From Conyzicola lurida (GTDB taxonomy: Bacteria; Actinomycetota; Actinomycetes; Actinomycetales; Microbacteriaceae): a stretch of DNA of 64,000 nucleotides. This document shows, in pieces, positions 43,517 to 52,973 of this stretch. The translations under genes and the position numbers were made by a program. Under the pieces are notes generated by a model, which saw nothing but the letters and a program-made list of their open reading frames with translations, was not told the origin of the DNA and ran no database searches. Every line of letters starts with the position of its first letter. Positions within the stretch are counted from its first letter, which is position 1. The DNA lies in NCBI RefSeq assembly GCF_014204935.1, contig NZ_JACHMJ010000001.1, positions 868,001 through 932,000 of the forward strand, in the 5' to 3' direction.

Positions 43517-44430
43517 GGCTCGGACTCGTTCTCGGCGAGGCGGCGAGCGGCCTGCGCCGCAACGTCTCGATGGTCATCTCCGTCGTGCTCGTCACGTTCA
43601 TCTCGCTCACCTTCGTCGGTGCGGCGATCCTGCTCCAGATGCAGATCGGCGAGATGAAGGGCTACTGGTACGACCGTGCCCAGGTCGCCGTCTACATGTG
43701 CACCGCGACCGACAACACCGGCAACTGCGCACAGCAGGAAGCGACACAGGAGCAGATCGACCAGGTCGAGGCGCAGCTGGAATCACAGACCCTCGCCCCG
43801 TTCATCGACCGCTTCGAGTACGAGACGCACGAGCAGGCGTTCGCCAATTTCCAGGAGCAGTTCTCCGACAGCCCGATCACCGGGTTCGTCACCGCGGAGA
43901 TGCTGCCAGAGAGCTTCCGCGTCAACCTCAACGACCCGACACAGGCCGACATCCTCATCGAGAGCCTGTCGTCGAGCGCCGGGGTGCAGGCGGTCGAAGA
44001 CCAGAGGCGGTACCTCGACTCGATCTTCGCCGTGCTCAACGCCGCCAGTTTCACCGCCATCGGTCTCGCGACGCTCATGCTGATCGCGGCCGTGCTGCTC
44101 ATCGCCACGACCATCCGGCTCAGTGCCTTCTCGCGCCGGCGGGAGCTCGGCATCATGCGGCTCGTCGGTGCGTCGAACCGGTTCATCCAGACGCCGTTCA
44201 TCCTCGAGGGCGTCTTCGCGGCGCTCATCGGATCGGTGCTCGCCGGCGGTGCCGTGCTCGCGATCGTGCAGTTCTTCGTCAAGGGGTATCTCGCCGAAAC
44301 GCTGGGCAGTACCACGACACTCGTCGGCCTCGACGAGGCCATCATCGTGGTGCCGATACTCATCGTCGTGGGCGGTGTGCTTGCCGCGGCATCCGCCGGA
44401 TTTGCCATCAGCCGCTACCTCAAGGTCTAA
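43513..44430 (+). CDS. ftsX: Cell division protein FtsX
   Basis: 305 aa. Four spans: one N-terminal, an extracellular domain (with Cys pair in YMCTATDNTGNC), then three C-terminal spans with the SRRRELGIMRLVGASNRFI cytoplasmic motif. The extracellular domain would bind a hydrolase such as a RipC homologue. Coupled to ftsE by ATGA overlap and followed by smpB. Confidence 0.96.
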   Translation: MRLGLVLGEAASGLRRNVSMVISVVLVTFISLTFVGAAILLQMQIGEMKGYWYDRAQVAVYMCTATDNTGNCAQQEATQEQIDQVEAQLESQTLAPFIDRFEYETHEQAFANFQEQFSDSPITGFVTAEMLPESFRVNLNDPTQADILIESLSSSAGVQAVEDQRRYLDSIFAVLNAASFTAIGLATLMLIAAVLLIATTIRLSAFSRRRELGIMRLVGASNRFIQTPFILEGVFAALIGSVLAGGAVLAIVQFFVKGYLAETLGSTTTLVGLDEAIIVVPILIVVGGVLAAASAGFAISRYLKV

Positions 44431-44487
44431 CCGGGGCTAGACTGAACGGCTGCGCCCAAGTCGGGGCGCACTGATAGGGACGAAAGC

Positions 44488-44964
44488 ATGCCACGCGAAA
44501 AGGGCCAGAAGGTTGTTGCCAGCAACAAGAAGGCGCGCCACGACTACCTGATCGAAACCACGTACGAGGCCGGACTGGTCCTCACGGGGACCGAGGTCAA
44601 GTCGCTGCGTGCCGGTCGGGCGACCCTTGTCGACGGCTACGGCTTCATCGAGAGTGGCGAGGCGTGGCTCGACGCGGTGCACATCCCCGAGTTCAACCAC
44701 GGGTCGTGGAACAACCATCCCGTACGGCGCAAGCGCAAGATGCTGCTGCACAAGGAGCAGATCCTCAAGATCCATAACAAGATCAAGGACGGCGGATACA
44801 CGCTGATCCCGCTCTCGATCTACTTCTCGAACGGCAACGCCAAGGTCGAGATCGCGATCGCCAAGGGTAAAAAAGAGTACGACAAGCGCCAGACGCTGCG
44901 CGAACGCCAGGACAAGCGCGAGTCGGACCGCGCCATGTCGGCCCGCCGGCACCTGGGCGACTGA
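44488..44964 (+). CDS. smpB: SsrA-binding protein SmpB
   Basis: 158 aa. KVVASNKKARHDYLIETTYEAGLVLTGTEVKSLR and the C-terminal RETLRERQDKRE-type helix tail (here KRQTLRERQDKRESDR) are diagnostic. Binds the tmRNA gene product encoded at 49.25 kb and brings it to stalled ribosomes. RBS AGGGACGA before the ATG. Confidence 0.96.
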   Translation: MPREKGQKVVASNKKARHDYLIETTYEAGLVLTGTEVKSLRAGRATLVDGYGFIESGEAWLDAVHIPEFNHGSWNNHPVRRKRKMLLHKEQILKIHNKIKDGGYTLIPLSIYFSNGNAKVEIAIAKGKKEYDKRQTLRERQDKRESDRAMSARRHLGD

Positions 44965-44977
44965 CCCGTTTCGCCCG

Positions 44978-46750
44978 CTACTCCAGCAGCTTTCCCGCCA
45001 CCGACACCTCGTCGCGCATTAGCTCCGCGATCTCGGCGGGCACCTCGGGGATCGCCTCCCGGGCCACCGTGCCGTCGAGCGACCAGACCAGGTTGACCTG
45101 CAGCGACGGGTCGAGCTCCGGGTAGTCGCTGCGGTTGTGCGCGCCCCGCGTCTCGCGACGCTCGAGGGCGGCCTGCAGCGTCGCCCGTGCGGCGATCGCG
45201 GCGGCCTTCAGGTCGAACGCGTGGGCCAGATCCTGGAACCCTGCGACATCCGGGTGGATGCCGAGCCCGGCGAACCTCGCTTCGATGGCGTCCAGCTCGG
45301 CCAGGCCGGCGACGAGGCCCGCCTCGTCACGCACGACTCCAGCGTGCTCGGTCATGGTGTTCCGGATGGCGCGCTGGAGGGCCCGCACGTTCTCTTCGCC
45401 GTCCGCGGCGAGCAGCCCGGCGATCTCGGCGCGGGCCTCGTCGACGGCCTCGGGGGAGCGCTGCTGGCTCAGCAGGCCGGCGCTGTACTCGGCAGCGGCC
45501 TCGCCGACGATACGGCCGAAGACGAGCAGCTCAATGAGCGAGTTGCCGCCGAGCCGGTTGGCTCCGTGCAAGCCGCTCGACGCTTCGCCGATCGCGTAGA
45601 GGCCGGTGACGTCGGTGGAGTGGTCGTCGGGGCGCACCCACACGCCGCCCATCGAGTAGTGCGCGGTGGGCGCGATCTCCATCGGCGTGGTCGTGACGTC
45701 GAGCATCTGCAACTCGAGCATCGTCTGGTAGACGCGGGGGAGTTTCGTCATGATCGTCTCGCGCGGCAGGTGCGAGATGTCGAGCAGCACGGCGCCTTTC
45801 TCGGTACCGCGCCCCTCTTTGATCTCGGTGTACGCCGCGAGGGCGACCCGGTCGCGCGTGGATAGTTCCATGCGCTCGGGGTCGTACTTCTCCATAAACC
45901 GTTCGCCGAGCGAGTTGTACAGGTGGCCGCCCTCGCCGCGCGCCGCCTCGCTGATGAGGGTGCCGGCGGCGTTCTCGGGTTCGATGATGCCGCTCGGGTG
46001 GAACTGCACGAGTTCGGGGTCGCGGATGCGGCCTCCCGCGAGCACCGCGAGGCGGAACGAGTCTCCCGTATTCTCGTCGCGGCGGCTCGACGTGCGGCGC
46101 CAGATGCGGTTGTGGCCGCCGGCCGCGAGGATGACCGCGTCGGCGTGGATGAGCACGCGCGACCCGTCGTTGAGGTTGAAGCCGTAGGCGCCGAAGACCA
46201 CGTTGTCCTTCACGAGGATGCGGGTGATGTACACCGAGTCGAGGATCGGGATGTCGAGCTGCGTCGCACGGTTCACGAGTGTGCGCTGGATCTCGAGGCC
46301 GGTGTAATCGCCGGCGAACGCGGTGCGGCGGTACTTGTGCGCGCCGAAGAAGCGCATGCTGATGCGGCCGTCTGCCTCGCGGGCGAACGGCATGCCGTAG
46401 CGCTCGAGGTCTTCGATGCCGCGGCGGGCGCCCTTGGTCACGATCTCGACGGTGTGCGGGTTGGCGAGCAGGTAGCTCTCCTTGATGGTGTCCGCGGCGT
46501 GCTGCTGCCAGGAGTCCTCGGCGTCCATCGTGCCGAGAGCCGCGTTGATGCCGCCGGCGGCGAGCGACGTGTGTGCGTCGTTCTTCGGCCGCTTGCCCAC
46601 CGCGAGCACGTCGACACCCCGCTCCGAGAGCTCGATCGCGGCACGGAGCCCCGACCCTCCGGTGCCGATCACCAGGACCGAGGTGGAGATGCGGCGTTCC
46701 GGCGTAGCGTTCCGGTTCGCTGCCTGCTGGTTCATTGTCTGCGCTGACAC
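44978..46750 (-). CDS. FAD-binding fumarate reductase/succinate dehydrogenase-like flavoprotein
   Basis: 590 aa, GTG start with an AGGAAG ribosome-binding site. FAD fold: VLVIGTGGSGLRAAIEL; HTSLAAGGINAAL is the isoalloxazine/His-attachment region; substrate-side motifs are QFHPSGI, TRDRVALAAYTEI and HGANRLGGNSLIELLVFGR; a C-terminal helical domain follows. It belongs to the SdhA/FrdA/NadB superfamily. No iron-sulphur or membrane-anchor subunit gene is adjacent, so L-aspartate oxidase or a soluble fumarate reductase are also possible. An iron-box-like palindrome lies 23 bp upstream of the start. Confidence 0.8.
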   Translation of the reverse strand: MSAQTMNQQAANRNATPERRISTSVLVIGTGGSGLRAAIELSERGVDVLAVGKRPKNDAHTSLAAGGINAALGTMDAEDSWQQHAADTIKESYLLANPHTVEIVTKGARRGIEDLERYGMPFAREADGRISMRFFGAHKYRRTAFAGDYTGLEIQRTLVNRATQLDIPILDSVYITRILVKDNVVFGAYGFNLNDGSRVLIHADAVILAAGGHNRIWRRTSSRRDENTGDSFRLAVLAGGRIRDPELVQFHPSGIIEPENAAGTLISEAARGEGGHLYNSLGERFMEKYDPERMELSTRDRVALAAYTEIKEGRGTEKGAVLLDISHLPRETIMTKLPRVYQTMLELQMLDVTTTPMEIAPTAHYSMGGVWVRPDDHSTDVTGLYAIGEASSGLHGANRLGGNSLIELLVFGRIVGEAAAEYSAGLLSQQRSPEAVDEARAEIAGLLAADGEENVRALQRAIRNTMTEHAGVVRDEAGLVAGLAELDAIEARFAGLGIHPDVAGFQDLAHAFDLKAAAIAARATLQAALERRETRGAHNRSDYPELDPSLQVNLVWSLDGTVAREAIPEVPAEIAELMRDEVSVAGKLLE

Positions 46751-46772
46751 GGTGTTGCTTCCTTTGTTCGGG

Positions 46773-46788
46773 GTTAGGTAGACCTAAC
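46773..46788. promoter_or_regulatory. Palindrome GTTAGGTAGACCTAAC upstream of the flavoprotein
   Basis: 7-bp perfect arms GTTAGGT / ACCTAAC around AG. It shares the TTAGGT / ACCTAA words of the DtxR/IdeR iron box, but those are 2 nt apart here, not 7, so it is at most a variant. It sits where an operator of the flavoprotein promoter would be. Confidence 0.4.
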
Positions 46789-46900
46789 TCCGACGGTACG
46801 CGCGCCTCGTCGGGGCAGACAGGGACTTAAGTCCCGACTGGCTGGCAATCGGGTGTGCACCCGTTGCCCCGGCCGCGGTCGGCCAGCGTCGAGACGGCTG

Positions 46901-48322
46901 CTACTCCAACCGCCGCTGCAGCGCCAGATTGACCCCGATACGCGACCGCCCGACCAGAATGGGCGTCCGTTGCTCGTCGATGAACGCGGGCGGCACCAGG
47001 TGCGGGCGTCCGCCGATCATGCGCATCTCGAAGTCGGAGCGGTGCAGCATGCGGTGGTGGTGCGGGCAGAGCAGCACCCCGTTGTCGATGTTCGTGGGTC
47101 CGCCCTTCGAAAACTCGACGACGTGGTGGCCGTCGGCCCACGCGGCAGGGGAGTGGCAGCCTGGCCACACGCAGCCGCCGTCGCGCACCGCGAGGGCCCG
47201 CATCTGCTGCTCGCTGAAGTACCGGCGTCCGCGGTACAGGTATAGCGGCTCCCCGTTCTCGCCCATCACGACGAGCGACATCCCGTTGGCGCAGACGAGT
47301 TCCCGCACGGTCGACGCCGCGACCGGCTCGTCTGCTCCGTCGATCCAGCCCACGCCGACTCCCCGTTCGAGTTCTTCGAGCGTGATGACGGCCGACACGT
47401 GGGCGGTCGACCGCATGTCGACGGGAGCGTTACCCGAGGCCCGCACGCCGGCCGTGATGAGCCCGGCGAAGATGTCGTACCGACGCTGGTCGCGCGTGCG
47501 CCCGTCGACGATCTCGGTCGTCGGTTCGCCGTCGTCGCCGGTCACGGTGCGGATGCCGCGGGCTTCGTCGCCCTCGGCGAGGAACCGGGGCGTGGTGCCC
47601 GGCTTCTCCGCTTCGTCGAACGCCGCCTGCAGGAGCGCGGCGTCGACGCCCACGAGGGTGCCGTGGAAGGAGCGCATGCCCTCGGTCTCCCGCCCCAGGA
47701 TGAACGACCGCCGGCGGTAGATCTGTTCGTCGCGCGGTTCGGCGCCGTCGGGGTCGAGCGCCTCGCGCCAGGCGCGGGCCTGCACGGCGACCTCGTCCGC
47801 GGGCGCGTGCCGCGCGGTCTCGACGAGCTCGCGCTCCGCGACGTCGCGGTTCCCGGCCGCGTCGAGCGAGCTGCCCGCGCGCTGCGCGGCCTGGTCGAGG
47901 TTGCGGACGATCGCCTCTGCGGCATCCACCCCTATCTCGCCGGCTTCCAGGGCCGAGCCGACCCGCGGGTGCTGCGCCGAGAGCAGCACTCCGTCGAACC
48001 CGCGGTCGCGGCGGATCGACTCGCCGAGACGGATGCGCCGGGCCGCCTCCCGCGGCGACACCAGCGTGAGCGCCTCGACGAGCATGGCCGCCTTACCGTG
48101 ACCCAGCCGGAACGCGAGCGATTCGTTGCCGAGCCCGAACCGCGAGCGGTGCGCGAGCTCGGCGGCGACGCGGAGGCGGGCGGTGTCCATTAGGCGGCCG
48201 GCTCGCTCCAGTTCGACCGCGGCCGCGCACAGCTGCTCGTCGCTCATCCCGTCGAGGGGCGCGCTGGCGAACGTGTCGCTGTCGAGCGTCGCGCTGCTCG
48301 TGAACACGGTGTCCATAGACAC
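46901..48322 (-). CDS. DUF222 / HNH endonuclease-like protein
   Basis: 473 aa. Residues about 25-310 form the helical DUF222 domain; the C-terminal 110 residues contain an HNH nuclease motif: CVWPGCHSPAAWADGHHVVEFSKGG, then NGVLLCPHHHRMLHRSD with two CxxC/CxxH zinc elements. These proteins occur in many copies in high-GC actinobacteria; their role is not known, some are linked to mobile DNA. GTG 48322 or ATG 48316 may serve as start. Confidence 0.9.
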   Translation of the reverse strand: MSMDTVFTSSATLDSDTFASAPLDGMSDEQLCAAAVELERAGRLMDTARLRVAAELAHRSRFGLGNESLAFRLGHGKAAMLVEALTLVSPREAARRIRLGESIRRDRGFDGVLLSAQHPRVGSALEAGEIGVDAAEAIVRNLDQAAQRAGSSLDAAGNRDVAERELVETARHAPADEVAVQARAWREALDPDGAEPRDEQIYRRRSFILGRETEGMRSFHGTLVGVDAALLQAAFDEAEKPGTTPRFLAEGDEARGIRTVTGDDGEPTTEIVDGRTRDQRRYDIFAGLITAGVRASGNAPVDMRSTAHVSAVITLEELERGVGVGWIDGADEPVAASTVRELVCANGMSLVVMGENGEPLYLYRGRRYFSEQQMRALAVRDGGCVWPGCHSPAAWADGHHVVEFSKGGPTNIDNGVLLCPHHHRMLHRSDFEMRMIGGRPHLVPPAFIDEQRTPILVGRSRIGVNLALQRRLE

Positions 48323-48456
48323 ACTGTGACCCCCACCACCGACACTGCTGTTATTGCTGGTCAGAAGGGGTTTTAGCCGTGGATAACCGCATCGAGTTGC
48401 CGTCTGTGGAGGACACGGCGGGGAGGGTGCGGGGCTGGTCTATCGGTGGGCTGCCC

Positions 48457-49128
48457 TCACCGCGCCACGAACCGCGCGTCCACCACCGCTGACACCTCGA
48501 TGTCCTCGGGCTTGAGCGACAACTCGGGTTCCGAGCCGCCCGACGCCTTCATCGCCCGCATGGAGCCGGCGTCGGTCAGGGACTGCCCGTGCACCTGGTC
48601 CCCGAGCATCCCCGGGTCGGCGATCGCGACAGCGGTCACCGTGCCGAGCCCGATGCTCTGCGCGTACACGCTCGCCTTGGCGACCGCGTCCTTGACCGCG
48701 CGCGACCGCACCTCCGCCGTCACGCCCGTGCGGCGCGCGTCGGTGAGCGCCCACGCGATCGATCCGACCGAGACGCTGTCGGTCGCGGACACCGCTTCGA
48801 TCCAGCGCGCGAGCGCCTCGAAGTCGCTGAACTTCACGGTGAACCCGATGCGCGCGTGATAGACGAGCGGAAGCTGCTTGCCCTCGTTGTTCCACGGCTT
48901 CTCGGTCCAGACCTGAATGCTGTCGCTGGCCCACCAGGTCACCGGCCCCGCCGCGGGGTCGTGCAGCGCGACGATGCTCTCGCGCACGGTCGTGGACGCG
49001 GCCAGGGCGCCGGCGAACGCGGGCTCGCGCTTGGCAGCCTCGCGGTGCACCGAGACCGAGACGGTCGCGCGCTCGGCGGGGTAGAAGGCCGAGAATTTTC
49101 CCTGCACCGTGATGATCGTCTCGCTCAT
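48457..49128 (-). CDS. SIMPL domain (DUF541) protein
   Basis: 223 aa, ATG 49128 with a strong GAGAGGAAAAA ribosome-binding site. It reads TIITVQGKFSAFYPAERATV, then the SIMPL fold (YHARIGFTVKFSDFEALARW, RSRAVKDAVAKASVYAQSIG, EDIEVSAVVDARF). Here no signal peptide is seen, unlike periplasmic family members, so it is probably cytoplasmic. The function is unknown; family members are tied to signalling or oxidative-stress resistance. Confidence 0.88.
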   Translation of the reverse strand: MSETIITVQGKFSAFYPAERATVSVSVHREAAKREPAFAGALAASTTVRESIVALHDPAAGPVTWWASDSIQVWTEKPWNNEGKQLPLVYHARIGFTVKFSDFEALARWIEAVSATDSVSVGSIAWALTDARRTGVTAEVRSRAVKDAVAKASVYAQSIGLGTVTAVAIADPGMLGDQVHGQSLTDAGSMRAMKASGGSEPELSLKPEDIEVSAVVDARFVAR

Positions 49129-49251
49129 TTTTTCCTCTCGGGACTGCGCAGCGCCGCATGCGTGTTCTAGAATAGAGGGCTGCATCCGATGGAAGCAGCT
49201 TTGATAACTCAACAGCGCGCGACAGTGCCACACTCTTCACAGGGTGAACAT

Positions 49252-49626
49252 GGGGATGATCGGTTTCGACATTGCCTGCAAAACTGTGAGAAGCGGGTCG
49301 AGGATGCAGGCTTATCTCGTAAACGATGTCTGCAAACTATAAGTGCCGATTCCAAGCGCACTGACTTCGCCCTCGCTGCCTAAGCGAGCGCACTAAAGAA
49401 GTCCGTCAGTCCGAGGATGCTCTCTACTCGGGGGCTGGCGTAATTTAGAGAGATTGCTGCGTGGTTACGCCTTAGGGCTACGCGGGACTTGAACTATGGC
49501 TGGGCTCGTTGACCTAGATGCTCGCAGCAAAGGTCAGAGCCAAGTAGAACGTCTTTGCGAGCTACACCCGTAGAAGGCACAGAATTACAGCAGTGGACCG
49601 GGGTTCAATTCCCCGCATCTCCACCA
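49252..49626 (+). ncRNA. ssrA: tmRNA (transfer-messenger RNA)
   Basis: 375 nt. The 5' end GGGGATG pairs with CATCTCC at the 3' end, followed by encoded ACCA; the T-arm reads GGGGTTCAATTCCCC. The tag frame after ATAAGT runs GCC GAT TCC AAG CGC and on to GCT GCC TAA, coding ADSKRTDFALAA and stop, very close to other actinobacterial tags ending in ALAA. Pseudoknot-forming segments follow. Works with SmpB (44.5 kb) to free stalled ribosomes and mark the product for proteolysis. Confidence 0.95.
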
Positions 49627-49763
49627 TGGGCGCTGTCGCGCGTTGTTGATCACACTCGCGTTGTCGATCAGACTCCGGGATGCCGCGGCGCAGGGCCCCG
49701 CCCGAGAGCACTTTCCCGTCCCGTGCGGCCCGCCGCCACCGGCATCCATTCGGCTATTTAAAT

Positions 49764-49787
49764 TTGTACCCCCCACACGGGGTACAA
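49764..49787. promoter_or_regulatory. Strong palindrome upstream of the acyltransferase gene
   Basis: 9-bp perfect arms TTGTACCCC / GGGGTACAA with a 6-nt spacer, within an AT-rich block (atttaaatttg) 140 bp before the acyltransferase start and 138 bp after the tmRNA. It could be an operator or a terminator of the tmRNA. A TATCAT hexamer (49794-49799) follows and could be a -10. The rest of 49627-49925 holds no gene I can support. Confidence 0.5.
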
Positions 49788-49925
49788 CCCGGCTATCATT
49801 TCACAATCACCTCTTCGCGTAAGCGAGAGCGTCGGTCACAGGCTGGACACCGTGCCGTCGACGAGAGGATCTTCCGCATCGACGCGGCCTCACCGACCAC
49901 GCCCCTCCAGTGCAAAGGCCCTCCA

Positions 49926-52109
49926 ATGACCGATGTCATCCGACCGACCCGTTCCGACGGAACGCCCGCGGACAACCACACCGACGACCGCCCCCACGCC
50001 CTCGCCAACGACGAGCAGGGCCGCCCGGTCTTCGTCAAGACCGGCGAGCCCGAGCGGCCGAAGTCGGTGCTGCGGCCCGAGATCCAGGCGTTGCGGGCCG
50101 TCGCCGTGCTCGTCGTCGTGGTGTACCACCTGTGGCCGGGCACCCTGACCGGCGGTTTCGTGGGCGTCGACGTATTCTTCGTGATCTCCGGATTCCTCAT
50201 CACCGCGCACCTGCTGCGCGAGGCCGACCGCACCGGACGCATCTCGTTGCCGCGCTTCTGGGCCAGGCGCATCCGCCGACTGCTCCCGGCCTCGCTCACG
50301 GTGCTCGCGGCATCGGCGGCGGGCGTCGTGATCCTCGTGCCGCAGATGTACTGGGCGCAGTTCTTCAAGGAGATCGCGGCGAGTGCCGTCTACGCGCAGA
50401 ACTGGGTGCTCGCGGCCAGCAGCATCGACTACCTCGCCGCGGAGAACGTGGCGTCACCCGTGCAGCACTTCTGGTCGCTCTCGGTCGAGGAGCAGTTCTA
50501 CCTCGTCTGGCCGATTCTCATCGGCGCGGTCGTCGTCATCGCGCACCGGCTGGGAAAGACCACCCGGCGCTGGCTCGTCTTCGCCGCGCTGGCGGCCGTC
50601 GCGGCCGCATCGTTCTACTTCTCGGTGAACTACACACAGAGCAACCCCGGCGAGGCGTACTTCGCCACCACCACCCGGGCGTGGGAGTTCGCCGCCGGCG
50701 GCCTGCTCGCCGTCGTCGGCACCGCGACCCTGCGCGCCGCGAGCCCCGTGCGCACACTGGTCGCCTACGCCGGCTGGGTAGGCATCGCCTACGCCGTCGT
50801 CACCTATTCGGGCGCGACGCCGTTCCCCGGGTCGGCCGCCGCCGTTCCCGTGCTCGCCACGCTGGCGGTCATCTGGGCGGGCGCCCCCTCGTCGGCGCTC
50901 TCGCCGAACCGGCTGATGGGCACGCCGCCCGTGCAGTTCGTCGGCGCCGTCTCCTACTCCGTCTACCTCTGGCACTGGCCACTGATCGTCTTCTTCACTT
51001 TCGTCTTCACCGAGCTGGAGGACTCGACCCGGATCGCGATCATCGTCGCCTCCATCGCCCTCGCCTGGCTGACGACCGTGCTGATCGAGAGCCCGGCCCG
51101 CAACCGGAAGACCCTCGTCGGACGCAAGCCGCGCTGGACGCTGCTCGCGATGGTGCTCGCGGTCGCGCTGGTCGCGGTCCCCGCCGTCCTGGGCGCACGG
51201 GCGATGGTCGACCAGGCGGCCGCCGACACCGCCCGGGCGGCGACCGCCGTCGCGTCGGCGGACGAGTGCTTCGGCGCGGCGGCCTTCGCCGTGCCCGAGG
51301 GTGCCTGCGACGGCGTCGAATACGAGACTCTCACCCCGTCCGCCGCGTTCGCCGCCGACGACGAGGCGGAGGTGTACACCAACGGCTGCTACTCCGACCT
51401 CGTCACCCCCGACCTCAACACCTGTGTGGTGGGGGATGCCGCGTCCGACGTACGCGTCGCCCTTATCGGGGATTCGCACGCCGCGTCGTGGTACCCGGCA
51501 CTGAAGACGATCGCCGAAGAGAATTCCTGGTCGCTCTCGCCGTTTATGAAGTCGGCCTGCCCGATGTCGACGGCGACGAAGCAGGATGACGCGGCCGAGA
51601 CCGAGCGCTCCTGCTCGACCTGGAACGACTCGCTGGCCGAGGAATTGGCCGCTCAGGCCGAGCCCTTCGACGTCGTCGTGCTCGCCCACAGTGCGAGCGG
51701 GGACGGCAAGTACGACTCCGACGCCGCCGCGATCGAGGGCTTCCGCGAGGCGTGGGCTCCTCTCGTCGAGAGTGGCACCCCGGTGGTCGTGATGCGCGAC
51801 ATCCCGCAGCTGACCGAGGAGACCAACCTCTGCGTCGCGGAGACCTCGGGGGAGGACGGGGCGTGCGACGTGCCGGAGAGCGACGCGCTGAACGGCGACC
51901 TGCTCGTGGAGGCGGCGGAGGGCGAAGAGGGCGTCACCGTCGTCGACATGAACGACTTCTTCTGCCGCGACGGGTCATGCACTCCGGTGGTCGGCGGAGT
52001 CGTCGCCTACCGAGACAGCCACCACGTGACGGCGACGTACGCGGTGACGATGGCGCCGTACCTGGACGAGCGGCTGCTGGGGGCGGTGCCCGCGCTGGCG
52101 GCGCGGTAG
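49926..52109 (+). CDS. OafA/YrhL-type membrane acyltransferase with SGNH domain
   Basis: 727 aa from ATG 49926. Residues about 45-400 form an acyltransferase_3 domain with about 10-11 spans: the catalytic-type His in VVYHLWPG, FVGVDVFFVISGFLI, RFWARRIRRLLPAS and FWSLSVEEQFYLVWP. Residues about 500-727 form an extracytoplasmic SGNH domain (ALIGDSHAASWYP nucleophile, DSHHVTATYA with the catalytic Asp/His). Such two-domain enzymes O-acetylate wall polysaccharides or other surface glycans. Cys pairs in the SGNH part fit an extracellular location. Confidence 0.92.
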   Translation: MTDVIRPTRSDGTPADNHTDDRPHALANDEQGRPVFVKTGEPERPKSVLRPEIQALRAVAVLVVVVYHLWPGTLTGGFVGVDVFFVISGFLITAHLLREADRTGRISLPRFWARRIRRLLPASLTVLAASAAGVVILVPQMYWAQFFKEIAASAVYAQNWVLAASSIDYLAAENVASPVQHFWSLSVEEQFYLVWPILIGAVVVIAHRLGKTTRRWLVFAALAAVAAASFYFSVNYTQSNPGEAYFATTTRAWEFAAGGLLAVVGTATLRAASPVRTLVAYAGWVGIAYAVVTYSGATPFPGSAAAVPVLATLAVIWAGAPSSALSPNRLMGTPPVQFVGAVSYSVYLWHWPLIVFFTFVFTELEDSTRIAIIVASIALAWLTTVLIESPARNRKTLVGRKPRWTLLAMVLAVALVAVPAVLGARAMVDQAAADTARAATAVASADECFGAAAFAVPEGACDGVEYETLTPSAAFAADDEAEVYTNGCYSDLVTPDLNTCVVGDAASDVRVALIGDSHAASWYPALKTIAEENSWSLSPFMKSACPMSTATKQDDAAETERSCSTWNDSLAEELAAQAEPFDVVVLAHSASGDGKYDSDAAAIEGFREAWAPLVESGTPVVVMRDIPQLTEETNLCVAETSGEDGACDVPESDALNGDLLVEAAEGEEGVTVVDMNDFFCRDGSCTPVVGGVVAYRDSHHVTATYAVTMAPYLDERLLGAVPALAAR

Positions 52110-52158
52110 TAGCCGGTCGCGCCCTGCTGTCCGTGGCGCCCTGGTCGCCGGCGGTGCC

Positions 52159-52962
52159 TCAGGCGTTCTGGTCGGTCGACTCCAGCAGGTGCAGCACGGC
52201 CTCGTGCAGCACGCCGTTGGTGGCGAGGGCGTTGCCGTGCCACGGTCCGGGTTCGCCCGTGACCGAGGTGAACGTGCCGCCGGCTTCCTGCACGATCGGG
52301 ATCAGCGCCGCCATGTCATACGGCTGCAGGTCGAACTCTCCGACGATGTCGATCGCGCCCTCGGCGAGCAGCATGTACGCCCACATGTCGCCGATGGCGC
52401 GGGCACGCCAGACGCTGCGCGACAGGGCGAGCACCGATTCGAGGCGGCCGGCGCCGTCCCAGCCGGTGATGCTGTTGTAGCTGAGCGCCGCGTTGTCGAG
52501 GGAATCGATGCCGCTCACCCGGATCTGTTTCGCTTCCTCGCCGTGCGCCTGAGCCCAGGCGCCGTGGCCGGTCGCCGCCCACCAGCGCTTGCCGAGGGCG
52601 GGGGAGCTGACGACGCCGACCACGGGGACGCCGTCGATCGCGAGCGCGATGAGCGTGCCCCAGATCGGCACGCCGCGCATGAAATTGGTGGTGCCGTCGA
52701 TCGGGTCGATGATCCACTGGCGCGAGCCGGTGCCCTCGGTGCCGTACTCCTCGCCGAGGATCGAGTCGTGGGGACGGGCGGCGAGGATGCCGGAGCGGAT
52801 GGAGCGCTCGACCGCCTGGTCGGCGTCGGTGACCGGCGTGCGGTCGGGCTTCGTCGTCACGACGAGGTCGAGCGAGGTGAACCGGTCGTGCGAGATCAGG
52901 TCGGCGTTGCCGGCGAGGGCGAGGGCGAGGCTGAGGTCGTCGGCGAGGCTGTAGTCGTTCAT
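52159..52962 (-). CDS. Inositol monophosphatase family phosphatase (HisN-like)
   Basis: 267 aa. Metal-dependent phosphatase fold: TPVTDADQAVERSIR, GEEYGTEG, the WIIDPIDGTTNFMRGVP metal-binding motif, and the late WAYMLLAEGAIDIVGE segment followed by DLQPYDMAAL. In actinobacteria this family includes histidinol-phosphate phosphatase HisN and inositol-1-phosphatases; the gene order (next to rsgA-aroA) is that of the HisN-type gene. Close to rsgA, 11 bp apart. Confidence 0.88.
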   Translation of the reverse strand: MNDYSLADDLSLALALAGNADLISHDRFTSLDLVVTTKPDRTPVTDADQAVERSIRSGILAARPHDSILGEEYGTEGTGSRQWIIDPIDGTTNFMRGVPIWGTLIALAIDGVPVVGVVSSPALGKRWWAATGHGAWAQAHGEEAKQIRVSGIDSLDNAALSYNSITGWDGAGRLESVLALSRSVWRARAIGDMWAYMLLAEGAIDIVGEFDLQPYDMAALIPIVQEAGGTFTSVTGEPGPWHGNALATNGVLHEAVLHLLESTDQNA

Positions 52963-52973
52963 CGGGCTCCAGG

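Noticed and set aside
46901-48322. Mobile element around the HNH protein
   Set aside because: DUF222/HNH proteins are common resident genes in these genomes; no terminal repeats, transposase or target duplication are visible.
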